A stretch of 64,000 bases of DNA from Deltaproteobacteria bacterium. GTDB taxonomy: Bacteria > Myxococcota > JACPTQ01. The position numbers were made by a program, and so were the translations under genes. Of the stretch, positions 16,325 through 24,956 are shown piece after piece. The notes beneath the pieces were generated by a model. The model saw only the letters and a program-made list of their open reading frames with translations. It did no database searches and was not told the origin of the DNA. The DNA lies in the NCBI GenBank assembly GCA_016192705.1, contig JACPTQ010000045.1, positions 28,519 through 92,518 of the forward strand. The letters are read 5' to 3'. Each line of letters opens with the position of its first letter. Position 1 is the stretch's first letter.

Positions 16325-17625
16325 TTAAATCGACGAATCGTCAAGACGCGGACAGCGCTGGTGTCGGCCGGCGTTGCGCATGTGCGGGCTTGGTGCACGG
16401 GGCGCTTCATCGCCATCATTCGCGTCATCTCCGCGATGCGCGTCGTGCACTCGCTGCCGGCCTTCGCGCGGCTCAACTTCGTAACTCGAGTCGCAGGCGT
16501 TGCGGGTTTCAAGAGCTCTGGGTGGAGCGTGAGGTAATTGGTGCATGTGTTCTTGAGGACACTCTTGAGCGTCGTGCGGTTCAACTTGAGCGTTCGGAGA
16601 GAGACGCCGGGCGCGGCTTCGGCGAGGAAGCTCGGTTGTCGCGCCGGTGCGCCGGTTCGCTTCAACGTGACGTTGGTCGCCGGTGACGGCGCCGTCGGGT
16701 CGACGGGCGGGCGGTAGTCGAGGAGGTCAATGCGCGTCGTCCACATCGAAATCCAGACGATGTCCATCTGCTCGCGCGTGAGCGTCGGGCGCGCCGCGGC
16801 CATGTTGCGGCACCAAAAGTAGCTCATGATGTTTTGGCGATCGGGCGTGAACGTGTAAGTGTAGTTGTAGAACGGAATCTGGCTCGACACCGTGTACGAC
16901 GAAACCGACGTGTCACACGTGTTCGTGGCGCCCGTGAGCGCAAGGAAGATCGCGCCTGAGCCGTCTGGCGGTGTGCTTGTGAGGCCGTCGCCGTTGAAGG
17001 CATTGCGGCCATCGGCGCTGGTATTCCCCGATTGCCACTCTGACGCCAAGTATTGGTTGATCGCCGTGCGCGCCGCGTCTTCAGTTTTCGGTTGCGGGCC
17101 AAACGTGTGCGAGAGCCCAAGGTAATGCCCAACCTCGTGCGCGAAGAGTCCCGGCCGCGGAAACGGCGTCATCGAAATGTACGGCGACGTTCCCGACGAG
17201 AAGCCGCCGCCGCCGCCCGACACGTTCTGCTTCACGCAGTCCTCGTCCCATTGAAACGAGTGAAAGAACGCGACGATTTTTCCGGTGTACTGTGCCTTCG
17301 TCGCCTCGGTCATGGCCGCGGCTTTTGAGTCGAGCGTTGTCTGTTTGCACGTACCGTTTTGTTCGGCCGAAAGCTGGTTTAAGAGCGTGCTGTTGACTTG
17401 GCTGATTCCCGCGAGGCGAAACTCGATCGCCGCGTCGGGGCCATAGATGAGGTTCGCGTCGTCGAGCATCGCTTGCGCGGTGGCGGTGTCCATCGCGGTT
17501 AGGTTGGTGCCGTTCGAGTCGGCGACGCGCACGACCTGGACGTAGAGTGGGATTCTTCCGTTTCCGCCACACGCCGTGAATAACCCAGATAAACCGATTG
17601 CCAGAAAGCCTCTCGTTCCAAACAT
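16321..17625 (-). CDS. Metzincin-type metalloprotease lipoprotein
   Basis: 434 residues from ATG 17625, with GAGGAG upstream. MFGTRGFLAIGLSGLFTAC is a lipoprotein signal. The catalytic zinc motif HEVGHYLGLSH and a downstream Met-turn NIMSYFWC match the metzincin clan, closest by eye to pappalysin (M43)-type secreted proteases. A Gly-rich loop (VSGGGGGFSSG) precedes the active site. The C-terminal 150 residues are basic and of unknown function. Expected location: outer membrane or cell surface, acting on proteins. Confidence 0.85.
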   Translation of the reverse strand: MFGTRGFLAIGLSGLFTACGGNGRIPLYVQVVRVADSNGTNLTAMDTATAQAMLDDANLIYGPDAAIEFRLAGISQVNSTLLNQLSAEQNGTCKQTTLDSKAAAMTEATKAQYTGKIVAFFHSFQWDEDCVKQNVSGGGGGFSSGTSPYISMTPFPRPGLFAHEVGHYLGLSHTFGPQPKTEDAARTAINQYLASEWQSGNTSADGRNAFNGDGLTSTPPDGSGAIFLALTGATNTCDTSVSSYTVSSQIPFYNYTYTFTPDRQNIMSYFWCRNMAAARPTLTREQMDIVWISMWTTRIDLLDYRPPVDPTAPSPATNVTLKRTGAPARQPSFLAEAAPGVSLRTLKLNRTTLKSVLKNTCTNYLTLHPELLKPATPATRVTKLSRAKAGSECTTRIAEMTRMMAMKRPVHQARTCATPADTSAVRVLTIRRFN

Positions 17626-17798
17626 TTTTTTCTCCTCAATCCCCGTTTTGTTTCGGTCGGCGCCAATCGCGTCGAACGGGGCGCTGTAAGGCAGCGGGCG
17701 TGCCATCGGAAACCAAAGGATTATGCGTGGAACTATAGAAAAGGGTGATCGAAATCCGAACCGAGGAGATCAGGAATCGATCGCGACGGTTAAGCTGG

Positions 17799-18359
17799 TC
17801 AGCGCGTCGATTCGTGTGAGAGCGCTTTTCCTGTGGTGAGCAGCCCTTTGAAGGCGGCATCGACCGACAGCCCGGCCAGAACGCAGCGATCGGGTGGAGC
17901 GATGATGAGACGCCCGGATGTCGGGTTTGGCGAGCCGGGGATAAAAACCAAGAACCGCTTCGCGCCGTCGACGATTGTTTCGCCGGTCAGGAGGCCCAGC
18001 TCGAGAAGACCCGCTTCGCCGCACACGTAAACAGCCTCGCGAAAGAGCGCGTCCTTGCCGGTTCCGTAGCCGAGGATTTGACGGAGCGTTTGGTAAAATG
18101 TGGCGATGCCTGGGATTCGTTGGAGAAGCGCGTCCACGAGTCGGCCGAAAAAGCGTCCGGCGACGGTGGATACAAAGAGACCGAGGAGATAGATGGCTGC
18201 GATTGCTGCGACAATTCCGAGTCCGGGGAAGTAGAATGCGGTCTCAAGGAGCGGAGTGCGAAACAGTTTTTCAAGCTCAATGGCGACGAAAATGAGGCCG
18301 CCGATCGGAAGGAGCGCGAGAAGCCCCGCAAAGAAACATCGCGAAAGGTGACGAATCAT
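17799..18359 (-). CDS. DUF502-family membrane protein
   Basis: 186 residues from ATG 18359. Two N-terminal membrane helices (GLLALLPIGGLIFVAIEL; FPGLGIVAAIAAIYLLGLFV) are followed by GRFFGRLVDALLQRIPGIA, YQTLRQIL and FIPGSPNPTSGRLI, the conserved pattern of DUF502. The function of the family is not known to me. It is divergent from the kinase operon. Confidence 0.85.
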   Translation of the reverse strand: MIRHLSRCFFAGLLALLPIGGLIFVAIELEKLFRTPLLETAFYFPGLGIVAAIAAIYLLGLFVSTVAGRFFGRLVDALLQRIPGIATFYQTLRQILGYGTGKDALFREAVYVCGEAGLLELGLLTGETIVDGAKRFLVFIPGSPNPTSGRLIIAPPDRCVLAGLSVDAAFKGLLTTGKALSHESTR

Positions 18360-18427
18360 GGCCTCGTTTTGCCCGCGGATCGGGGGGCTGTCAACTGGAC
18401 TAAGTCAGGACCAAACCGATCGCTGCC

Positions 18428-20089
18428 TTGCCGGAATGGGTTCCCCGATTTAATATCATTAGGGAAAAGGAGAAATGTCCGCTGCGGCCTAAACCCCCAG
18501 AGCTGGAAGGACCGAACAACGCGACCGATTCGGCGATTCCAGAACCGGTTGGAATCGATTTTTCTGCAGGGCCGCATCCGGGCGTCACCGTGGGACAAGT
18601 TGTCGATGGGCGATTTCGTATCGACGGTCGCCTCGACGCGGGCGGAATGGGCATCGTCTTTCGCGCGACACAACTCAGCGTAAACCGCACGGTCGCGCTC
18701 AAGGTGCTTCGCGGCGAACTCAGCAGTCAAACGGGGTCGGTTCAGCGTTTTACGCGAGAGGCGACGTCGGTCTCGCGACTCTCGCACCCGAACATTGTGA
18801 CCCTTCTCGATTTTGGCCAAACCGAGGCCGGCCTCCTTTATCTCGCGATGGAGTTGATCGACGGTGTTCTGCTCACACAGCGGATTCGGAAGGAAGGGCG
18901 GCTGCCGGTCCGCGATGCGATTTCGATCACCTCGCAGATTCTTGAGGCCCTTGAGCACGCCCACGCGAACGGAATTGTTCACCGCGACTTAAAGCCCAGC
19001 AACGTGATGCTGATTTCGCTCGGCTCGCGGCGAAACTTCGTGAAGCTGCTCGACTTTGGTGTGGCGAAAATGTTCGACGAATTCGCGCCGGACGCGATGA
19101 TGACGGGAACCGGATTTCTCGTTGGGACGCCCGCGTATATGTCGCCCGAGCAGGCGGTTGGTGACACCGTCGATGGTCGGAGCGACCTCTACTCGGCGGG
19201 CCTGATTTTATACGAAATGCTGACCGGCTCTCGTGCGTTCGATGCCGATACGACGAAAAGTATTTTGCTGAAACGGGTGCGCGAGGAGCCAGCGCCGATC
19301 GACGCGAAGATTCGCCAGCAAACCCCAGAGGCTGTGCTTGCGACCTTGAAGCGCGCGCTCGCGCGAGACCCGGACAAGCGGTTCCAGAGCGCGAGGGAGA
19401 TGCGTTTTGCGGTGGATGGAGAGGCCTCGGTTGACGCGTCGTCGGGTGGCGGCGCGGCCGACGCGACGGCAACGTCGCTTACGCCCAATCTTGCGAACGA
19501 TGGGAGCCCGGGTCGCGATCTGACGCTGGCGCGCGGCGAGGTCGTGCGACGGTTTGATTCGCGAAAGGTTTGGATAACCGTTACGGCCTTGCTCGCGGTT
19601 GGGCTTGGCGTTGGGCTGGCGATTGGATTTCGCGATTCAGGCAATGGCGCGGTTCGAGTTGAGGCACCCGCGCCCGCTACCGCAGAGGACTTCAACGCAA
19701 AGACGCCAAGCCGCAAAGACGCAAGGTATGAGACCTCTTCCCTTGGCGCCTCGGCGCCTTTGCGTCAAATTCCTGTTCCCACGCCCAGTCCCGTCCCCGC
19801 ACCCGCGCGTCGCGCCTCCGTCGAGGTTCGCCCGGCTGCGCGCTCGCTCCGTCCCCTCGTCGCAACCCTCCGCGTTCGCGTCCGGTGTAAGGACACCAAC
19901 AGTCTCTGCTGGGGCGCGATCTCGCTTGACGGAGGCGACCCTGAAACGACGAGGTCCGCGACGTTTCGTGCACGCCACGGCACCCACACGATCGTCGTAC
20001 AGAGGGACGGCTACCGGCCCGTCGAAAAGAAAGTAAAAGTGTCGCGCGACGTTGAAAACGTTACAATCGAGCTCAGTCGAATTCCATGA
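18428..20089 (+). CDS. Membrane Ser/Thr protein kinase with PEGA-like domain
   Basis: About 550 residues. Kinase landmarks: GRLDAGGMGIVF (Gly loop), VALKVL (Lys), HRDLKPSN (catalytic loop), LLDFGVAKM (DFG), GTPAYMSPEQ. A membrane helix (VTALLAVGLGVGLAIGF) and a C-terminal PEGA-like domain (HTIVVQRDGYRPVEKKV) follow. Between them, in frame, sits a palindromic element at 19694-19770. The start is uncertain: TTG 18428 opens the frame, but the only good ribosome site (AAGGAG) fits the ATG at 18474, which is out of frame and stops after five codons. The gene is coupled to the next one by an ATGA overlap. Confidence 0.85.
   Translation: MPEWVPRFNIIREKEKCPLRPKPPELEGPNNATDSAIPEPVGIDFSAGPHPGVTVGQVVDGRFRIDGRLDAGGMGIVFRATQLSVNRTVALKVLRGELSSQTGSVQRFTREATSVSRLSHPNIVTLLDFGQTEAGLLYLAMELIDGVLLTQRIRKEGRLPVRDAISITSQILEALEHAHANGIVHRDLKPSNVMLISLGSRRNFVKLLDFGVAKMFDEFAPDAMMTGTGFLVGTPAYMSPEQAVGDTVDGRSDLYSAGLILYEMLTGSRAFDADTTKSILLKRVREEPAPIDAKIRQQTPEAVLATLKRALARDPDKRFQSAREMRFAVDGEASVDASSGGGAADATATSLTPNLANDGSPGRDLTLARGEVVRRFDSRKVWITVTALLAVGLGVGLAIGFRDSGNGAVRVEAPAPATAEDFNAKTPSRKDARYETSSLGASAPLRQIPVPTPSPVPAPARRASVEVRPAARSLRPLVATLRVRVRCKDTNSLCWGAISLDGGDPETTRSATFRARHGTHTIVVQRDGYRPVEKKVKVSRDVENVTIELSRIP
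19694..19770. repeat. Palindromic GCAAAGACGCCAAG element, in frame in kinase gene
   Basis: Arms AACGCAAAGACGCCAAG (left) and CTTGGCGCCTC...CCTTTGCGTC (right) can pair into a hairpin. It codes for NAKTPSRKD...SLGASAPLRQ between the kinase membrane helix and the PEGA domain. A second copy is at 43828-43903 in an unrelated gene. Confidence 0.75.
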
Positions 20090-21084
20090 AGCTGATTGGC
20101 CTCGCGCTCGGGTTTATGGCAGCCGGCGGCAACACCCAAGCCGGTCTCGAATCCGCATTGAAAAACGGGCTTACGCAGTTTGCGCGTGGAGAATGGAAGG
20201 GCGCCGTCAAGACCTTACGCGCGCTGGCGCCGCGACTGACCGATCCCCCGAAGCGCGGTGTTGCCTATCTTCATCTCGGTCTTGCGCAACTCGAGTTGAA
20301 GCAGTTCCGTCTCGCCGAAGACGCCTTTGCACTCGCCGTAACCGCTGACCCGCTCATCGACGTTGACCCGGTCGAGCACCCGCCGCGCGGGGTTGCGCTT
20401 TTTCGAGCGACCCGCGACCGGTTCGACGCGTTGCTGACCGTGCTCGTGGACGGTCCGCCAGCGCGAGTTTTCATTGACGGGGTCGATCGCGGTCAAAGTC
20501 CGTTGTCGGTCAAGGTCCGGATTGGACGACACCGCGTTCGCGCGGCATCGGCCGATGGAAAACACGAAGCACCGGAGCAGGAGGTGATTTTGCGTGTGGG
20601 GCAAGCGGCTTCGGTGTCGCTCACGCTGCGGCCGCGCCCGGGCTTGTCGACACAGGAGACGTCTGTTGGTCTTGTGAAGTCAACGCCGCTCACCATCGAC
20701 CCCGCGATTCCGCCGACCGCGCTTTCACCTGAGGTGCCGGCCGCGAAGATTCGCGTGTGGCCGCCGCGTCCACGAAAAACACGGCCGTGGGCGTGGGCAC
20801 TCGCGGGGACCGCGCTCGCGAGCCTCGGGACTGGCGCTGTGCTGTACTTTGGCGCCACGACGCCGCCAGCCAACAGTCGCGAGACGTTCAACGCCGACGT
20901 GACGCGATACAACACGCGGCTCGCGTGGGGCGGAGGCCTTCTCATCGGCGGAGCCGCGATCGGCCTTGGCGCGGTCGCTCTCTTTGCGCTGCACCGCGAA
21001 GGGTCGCAAACCGTCGTCTCGTTCAGCGTTCCACAATCAACAGAGGGACCCCTCGCCGGAGTTGCGGTTGCGATTCATCGTTAG
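20086..21084 (+). CDS. PEGA-domain membrane protein with TPR-like N-terminus
   Basis: 332 residues from ATG 20086. A signal-like N-terminus is followed by helical repeats resembling TPR (GEWKGAVKTLRALA, AYLHLGLAQLELKQFRLAED). Next comes a PEGA domain (ARVFIDGVDRGQSPLSVKV, GRHRVRA) and two membrane helices (WAWALAGTALASLGTGAVLYF; GGGLLIGGAAIGLGAVALF). It follows the kinase in one operon, a pairing common in myxobacteria, so it may be an envelope partner or substrate of the kinase. Confidence 0.75.
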   Translation: MKLIGLALGFMAAGGNTQAGLESALKNGLTQFARGEWKGAVKTLRALAPRLTDPPKRGVAYLHLGLAQLELKQFRLAEDAFALAVTADPLIDVDPVEHPPRGVALFRATRDRFDALLTVLVDGPPARVFIDGVDRGQSPLSVKVRIGRHRVRAASADGKHEAPEQEVILRVGQAASVSLTLRPRPGLSTQETSVGLVKSTPLTIDPAIPPTALSPEVPAAKIRVWPPRPRKTRPWAWALAGTALASLGTGAVLYFGATTPPANSRETFNADVTRYNTRLAWGGGLLIGGAAIGLGAVALFALHREGSQTVVSFSVPQSTEGPLAGVAVAIHR

Positions 21085-22465
21085 CTTCGTGATGCTCCTT
21101 CCTGCGTGCAAGTTCTTGTCGCAGCGAACGAGCACCGTGTGTCAAACGAACGCCGCATGCTTCCCGGATGAGATCTGCTGTCGAGGCATCTGTACGAAGG
21201 TGTCAACGCTCACATTCGGCGGTTCGACCAGCTGCAGTTATGACGTCGATGGATCGCCGTTGCCGATTGAGGTTCTTGCCGAGGCCAAATTTTTCGACGG
21301 GTCGGTGGATAGGTCCCACGCTACAGTTGACAGCAGCGGGAACGTTTTCATTGTCTGGGGTGAATCTGACTCTACGAATGCACGCGTCTTCGCGGGGCGT
21401 TACAACCAAGACCTCTCGGGTGGGAGCACGAAGAAGCTGATCGCCATCACAGGAGGCTATTTTGATGAACCGCGAATCGCCGTCGACGGCAGGGGAAACG
21501 CATTGGCCTCGTGGATGTCGAACGCGCGGTCGACCCTGCATGCGTCCCGCTACGTGGTGGAAACGAACACGTGGGGCGATTTCGAGACCGTATTCCCACA
21601 GGGGGCGTTTGACGTTTTGTCGGGACAAAGTGTCTCGCTCGCCGAATCGGGTGAGGGGATCGTCGTCTGGTCTTTGGACGCGGGCGGCGTGTACGCGAAG
21701 CGGGTTGTCGTGGATGGAGGCTTCTCATCGACGACGACGGTTTCCCCGAGCCTTAAGGCGACGGGTCTACGCGTTGCGGCCGGTAACGATCGGACGGCGA
21801 TGGCCGCGTGGCGATCGGATGACGCGGGGGTGTATGGGGTGGTCCTCGAGGTCGTCGACGGTGGGTGGGAAGTGAAATTTATGGATGTTGTTCCCGTCGA
21901 AGCCGACGCCTCTGTTGTCGCGATCGCCACGTCGCCCGTCTCAGTCGCGGTAGGATTGAGCGTCTGGGACGCGCTCGCATCAGACTGGGTCGTTTATGCG
22001 GCCCGCTATGTTTCACCAGCCGGTTGGTCTTGTTGCGAGCCGGTCGACACGCTCAATACGCCTGTAACAGCGGTCGCCGTCGCGGCCGGCGCGGGCGGAC
22101 AGAACGTGGTGTCGTGGTCTCAGAGGACACCTTCCGAAGCGAATATTTGGGCGAGCCGGAGCGGCGCGGACGCCGGCGAATGGACCTCCAGTCTTATCTC
22201 AGCGACCGCTGTCGGCACTGTTCTTTGGACTGCGGTCGATCCGAATGGCGGCGCGCTCGTCGGTTGGGAATCGATCGACGGACTCTACGTTGCGCGCTCG
22301 AATCGCACCGGCGATGTTTGGACGACACCCGTAAAGTTTGCGGAGCTTGGACAAGGAGGTACACTTCCTCCCTTTTCGGCGGCAATGAATGCCGCGGGCA
22401 ATGGCGTTGTGGCGTGGCATGAGTTCGCGGATGCCGGAACGCTTCGCTTCGTCGTTTTTCGGTGA
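21068..22465 (+). CDS. Cys-rich lipoprotein with propeller-like repeats
   Basis: 465 residues if started at TTG 21068 (CGGAG upstream); GTG 21089 or ATG 21092 would be shorter. The signal RFIVSFVMLLPAC carries a lipobox. A short knot of cysteines follows (CQTNAACFPDEICCRGIC), then repeating units of about 50 residues of the form GNVFIVWGESDS...AGRYN, RGNALASWMS...ASRY. These resemble the repeats of the 50642 lipoprotein and suggest a beta-propeller. It overlaps the end of the PEGA gene, so it is the third gene of the kinase operon. It should be a surface lipoprotein. Confidence 0.7.
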   Translation: MRFIVSFVMLLPACKFLSQRTSTVCQTNAACFPDEICCRGICTKVSTLTFGGSTSCSYDVDGSPLPIEVLAEAKFFDGSVDRSHATVDSSGNVFIVWGESDSTNARVFAGRYNQDLSGGSTKKLIAITGGYFDEPRIAVDGRGNALASWMSNARSTLHASRYVVETNTWGDFETVFPQGAFDVLSGQSVSLAESGEGIVVWSLDAGGVYAKRVVVDGGFSSTTTVSPSLKATGLRVAAGNDRTAMAAWRSDDAGVYGVVLEVVDGGWEVKFMDVVPVEADASVVAIATSPVSVAVGLSVWDALASDWVVYAARYVSPAGWSCCEPVDTLNTPVTAVAVAAGAGGQNVVSWSQRTPSEANIWASRSGADAGEWTSSLISATAVGTVLWTAVDPNGGALVGWESIDGLYVARSNRTGDVWTTPVKFAELGQGGTLPPFSAAMNAAGNGVVAWHEFADAGTLRFVVFR

Positions 22466-22493
22466 GTAAGCGCCGCCTGACAGGTGATTCGCC

Positions 22494-22607
22494 GATCACC
22501 TGCGTGTCCGCTCGATCACGGGCATCTGCCTGCTAACGACGATCGGACGCTGAAACTCCAAGGTTTCGCCGTGCACGAATCTGAGACCCTGTGGGCGCGC
22601 AACTTGC
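22494..22607 (+). promoter_or_regulatory. GATC pair plus sigma-54-type promoter for GH5/protease genes
   Basis: GATC half-sites at 22494 and 22514 (20 bp apart) within GGTGATTCGCCGATCACC and CTCGATCACG. A sigma-54-like promoter GGGCGC-N5-TTGC lies at 22593-22607. Distance from half-site to promoter is 76 bp. Predicted start is near 22619. Confidence 0.6.
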
Positions 22608-22644
22608 TTTATCGCTTGCCGTGCAGCGTCGAGTAAATCGCGGA

Positions 22645-23487
22645 GTGTCGTGGCCTTTGAAAGCCGGTTTTTTCGCGGCACTCGGTTCCATTGCCGGAGC
22701 CGCGGGATGCGGCACAACGGACACCCTCGTACCGTCGACGCTCTCAAGTTTGCGAGTTTCCGGCAACCGCGTCTTGACCGAAGACGGAAAAGCGATCCGC
22801 CTTCGCGGCGTCCACTTCATGGATCCGTTCGTATTGGACGTCGACGATCTCAACCAAGACGGAATCCCCGATCGGCATTTTGATCGGATCGAGACCGACT
22901 TCATGCGGGTACAAGCGCTTGGAGCAAACGTTGTCCGCGTCGCATTCTATTTATTTGATCATCTCGTATCACGTGATGGGCCGTCCCGGCGGTTGGTACG
23001 AGTCAATGGGTGACAACATGCTCTGGGAGTACCCAGCGAAGGTCCATTACAGCGACACCGCGTTGGCGGTGCGATTCTGGGACGCGGTCGCCGGGCGCTA
23101 CGGAAAGAGGCGCCATGTTCTCTTTGAGATGTACAACGAGTCGGCCGACCAATCTGCGCCATTCAAGTGGGCCGAATGGCGGCCGACGGGCGAGACGCTC
23201 ATCGCGACGATTCGCCGTCATTCGGACAACATCATCTTGGGGCCCGGGGTTAACTATACGGGCGATCTCACCGAGGTCCCCGAGAACCCGTACAGCGATC
23301 GCAATCTCGTGTACACGGAACGATCGAGGGTTTCGGTATTCCGTTTGTCGACTATCTCGATCGAAAGGGGATTCACTGGATTGCCTTCATCTATCATCCT
23401 CCGGATTCGGATCCGGCGATGCTCGAACGCGACTGGGTCACGCTCAACGAATTCGGGAATCTGGTGAAGGAGCGGTTGAGACGGTGA
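22645..23487 (+). pseudogene. Decayed GH5-type glycoside hydrolase
   Basis: Three pieces of one cellulase-family (GH5) protein lie in three frames. Piece 1 (from about 22645; lipoprotein signal KAGFFAALGSIAGAAGC) has LRVSGNRVLTEDGKAIRLRG and GANVVRVAFYL. Piece 2 (from about 22960) has ISYHVMGRPGGWYESMGD and the acid/base motif FEMYNES. Piece 3 (about 23332-23487) has GFGIPFVDYLDRKGIHWIAF. The joins look like deletions: the strand between piece 1 and 2 is short, and the segment with the nucleophile Glu is missing before piece 3. The enzyme cannot be active. Its promoter is intact, and the next gene starts within its stop codon (GTGA). Confidence 0.8.
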
Positions 23488-24527
23488 GCTTGGCGCGATT
23501 TTCATTCCGTCGCGGCGCAACTGGACGAGTCAATCGACTGTGGCTCATCTGCGCTTTCGCGGCGCTGCTATCTGGCGGCAGCGATCTCAAGGGGCTACGT
23601 CAGCCGATCGTCGGAGGTGCGCTGGCCGCGGGGCGCTACGGCGCGGTGGCAACGCTTGCCCTCGACTTCGGCGCGGCGGGGACGCTCGTCATTTGCGGCG
23701 CGACGCTCATCGCACCCAACATCTTGCTGACCGCCGCGCACTGCACGAACGGCCCATTCATCGGCTACTCCACGCAAGCGGACTTCACCTTGGCGCTCCG
23801 CGTCTATTTCGATTCTGGCCCAGCCGAAGTCGACCGCGCTGTCCCGCACCCGGGGTTTAGCACCGAGTGGCTGTCGCCAGAAATTACGCGCCATCATCGC
23901 GACGTCGGCGTCGTGATCTTGAAGTCGCCGGTCGCGATTCCTCCCATGCCGTACCACAGGGGAATCCTAACGCGCGGTCAGGCTTTCACCCATGTCGGTC
24001 CGGGCGCAACAGAGTTTCGCGGATTCGACGTGAACGGATTTCCCATTCTCGACGGGCTCGGGGAAAAACGGTTCGTCGAGCTTACGATCGCCGACTTCAA
24101 CGACGAGGACATCCTGTACGGCGATGCCACGCGGAACACGTGTTACGGCGATTCGGGCGGGCCTGCGATCGCGAACATCGGCGGCGTTGACACGGTCATC
24201 GGCGTGTCGTCGTCGTTCATCTCGGGGCCGCTCTGCCACGGCCTCAGCCAGTCGCAAAGAACGAGCGCAGAGCTGGCATTTTTAGATTCGTTTGTGGGGA
24301 GTGGGCCAGAGGATGCCGGCGTGGTGGCAGTCGATGGGGGTGGTGTGGGGATGGATGCGGGAGCGGGTGCGGATGCGGGAGCGGGTGCGGGTGCGGATGC
24401 GGTGGGCGCGCGCCGCGGCGGCTGCTCGATGGCGCCATCTTCGACCGGCGGCGGATTCTTGTGGCTGATCGTTTTTTGGGTCGTTGGGCGCGCCGGTTGC
24501 TCGGGGTGGCAGGTGATTCGTCGATAA
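23484..24527 (+). CDS. Trypsin-like (S1) secreted protease with MYXO-CTERM-like tail
   Basis: 347 residues from GTG 23484, overlapping the GH5 remnant's stop; AAGGAG lies 11 bases upstream. A signal sequence (LWLICAFAALLSGG) is followed by an activation-type IVGG and the S1 triad: LLTAAHC (His), HHRDVGVVIL (Asp), CYGDSGGPAI (Ser). After the protease come an Asp/Ala/Gly hexamer tract (24354-24402) and GGCSMAPSS + a hydrophobic helix (FLWLIVFWVVG) + basic end. That is the layout of MYXO-CTERM surface-sorting tails. It probably depends on the GH5 promoter at 22593. Confidence 0.88.
   Translation: MSLARFSFRRGATGRVNRLWLICAFAALLSGGSDLKGLRQPIVGGALAAGRYGAVATLALDFGAAGTLVICGATLIAPNILLTAAHCTNGPFIGYSTQADFTLALRVYFDSGPAEVDRAVPHPGFSTEWLSPEITRHHRDVGVVILKSPVAIPPMPYHRGILTRGQAFTHVGPGATEFRGFDVNGFPILDGLGEKRFVELTIADFNDEDILYGDATRNTCYGDSGGPAIANIGGVDTVIGVSSSFISGPLCHGLSQSQRTSAELAFLDSFVGSGPEDAGVVAVDGGGVGMDAGAGADAGAGAGADAVGARRGGCSMAPSSTGGGFLWLIVFWVVGRAGCSGWQVIRR
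24354..24402. repeat. GCGGNN hexamer tract in S1 protease gene
   Basis: About eight units GATGCGGGAGCGGGTGCG coding DAGAGADAGAG between the protease and its sorting tail. Confidence 0.85.
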
Positions 24528-24558
24528 AGGAGTGACATCGTGAACCAAGGAGCAAAAC

Positions 24559-24807
24559 TTGCGAAAGCGTAAACAGACGGCTCGATCGAATCGTTCGCGC
24601 CGACAAGGTGGGCGCTTGCCGGTCGAAGCAGCATCGACTTCACAAGGAAAGCCCGGAGCAGAGGTTGTGGCGCTTCCGAAAGGCGACGAGAGCGTCATCG
24701 GCTACGTGGCTGAAGCGATTCGGGCGCTCGAAGAAGAGGCTCCGAATACTGAGCCCGTTGTCCTTCCAAAGCCCGGGCGCAGTAAGCTTCGTTCCGATTT
24801 TTGTTAA
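24559..24807 (+). CDS. Small basic hypothetical protein
   Basis: 82 residues from TTG 24559, with AAGGAG six bases upstream. The first 20 residues are very basic (MRKRKQTARSNRSRRQ), the rest acidic and Pro-containing (IGYVAEAIRALEEEAP). No signal peptide. No family recognised. Kept because of the good ribosome site and position; it may be spurious. Confidence 0.4.
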   Translation: MRKRKQTARSNRSRRQGGRLPVEAASTSQGKPGAEVVALPKGDESVIGYVAEAIRALEEEAPNTEPVVLPKPGRSKLRSDFC

Positions 24808-24826
24808 GGCGCGCAACTGATTCGCC

Positions 24827-24929
24827 GATCACCAGCATCTTCATCCGATCACCGTCCCGAGACTCGTACATAGTCTTCACCGCTGGAATGTCGCGATTTC
24901 CCAACACGTGATACCGGCCCGCGACTTGC
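24827..24929 (+). promoter_or_regulatory. GATC pair plus sigma-54-type promoter for propeller lipoprotein
   Basis: GATC at 24827 and 24847 (20 bp apart; CGATCACC twice). Promoter CGGCCC-N5-TTGC at 24915-24929. Distance 65 bp. Predicted start near 24941; gene ATG at 24957 with GAGGTG before it. Confidence 0.65.
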
Positions 24930-24956
24930 TCTCGTCAGGATCGAGGTGATCAACAG

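Noticed and set aside
17747..17771. Possible ninth GATC pair upstream of the metzincin gene
   Set aside because: The spacing is 21 bp instead of 20, and no GG-N10-GC with TTGC follows in the direction of the gene.
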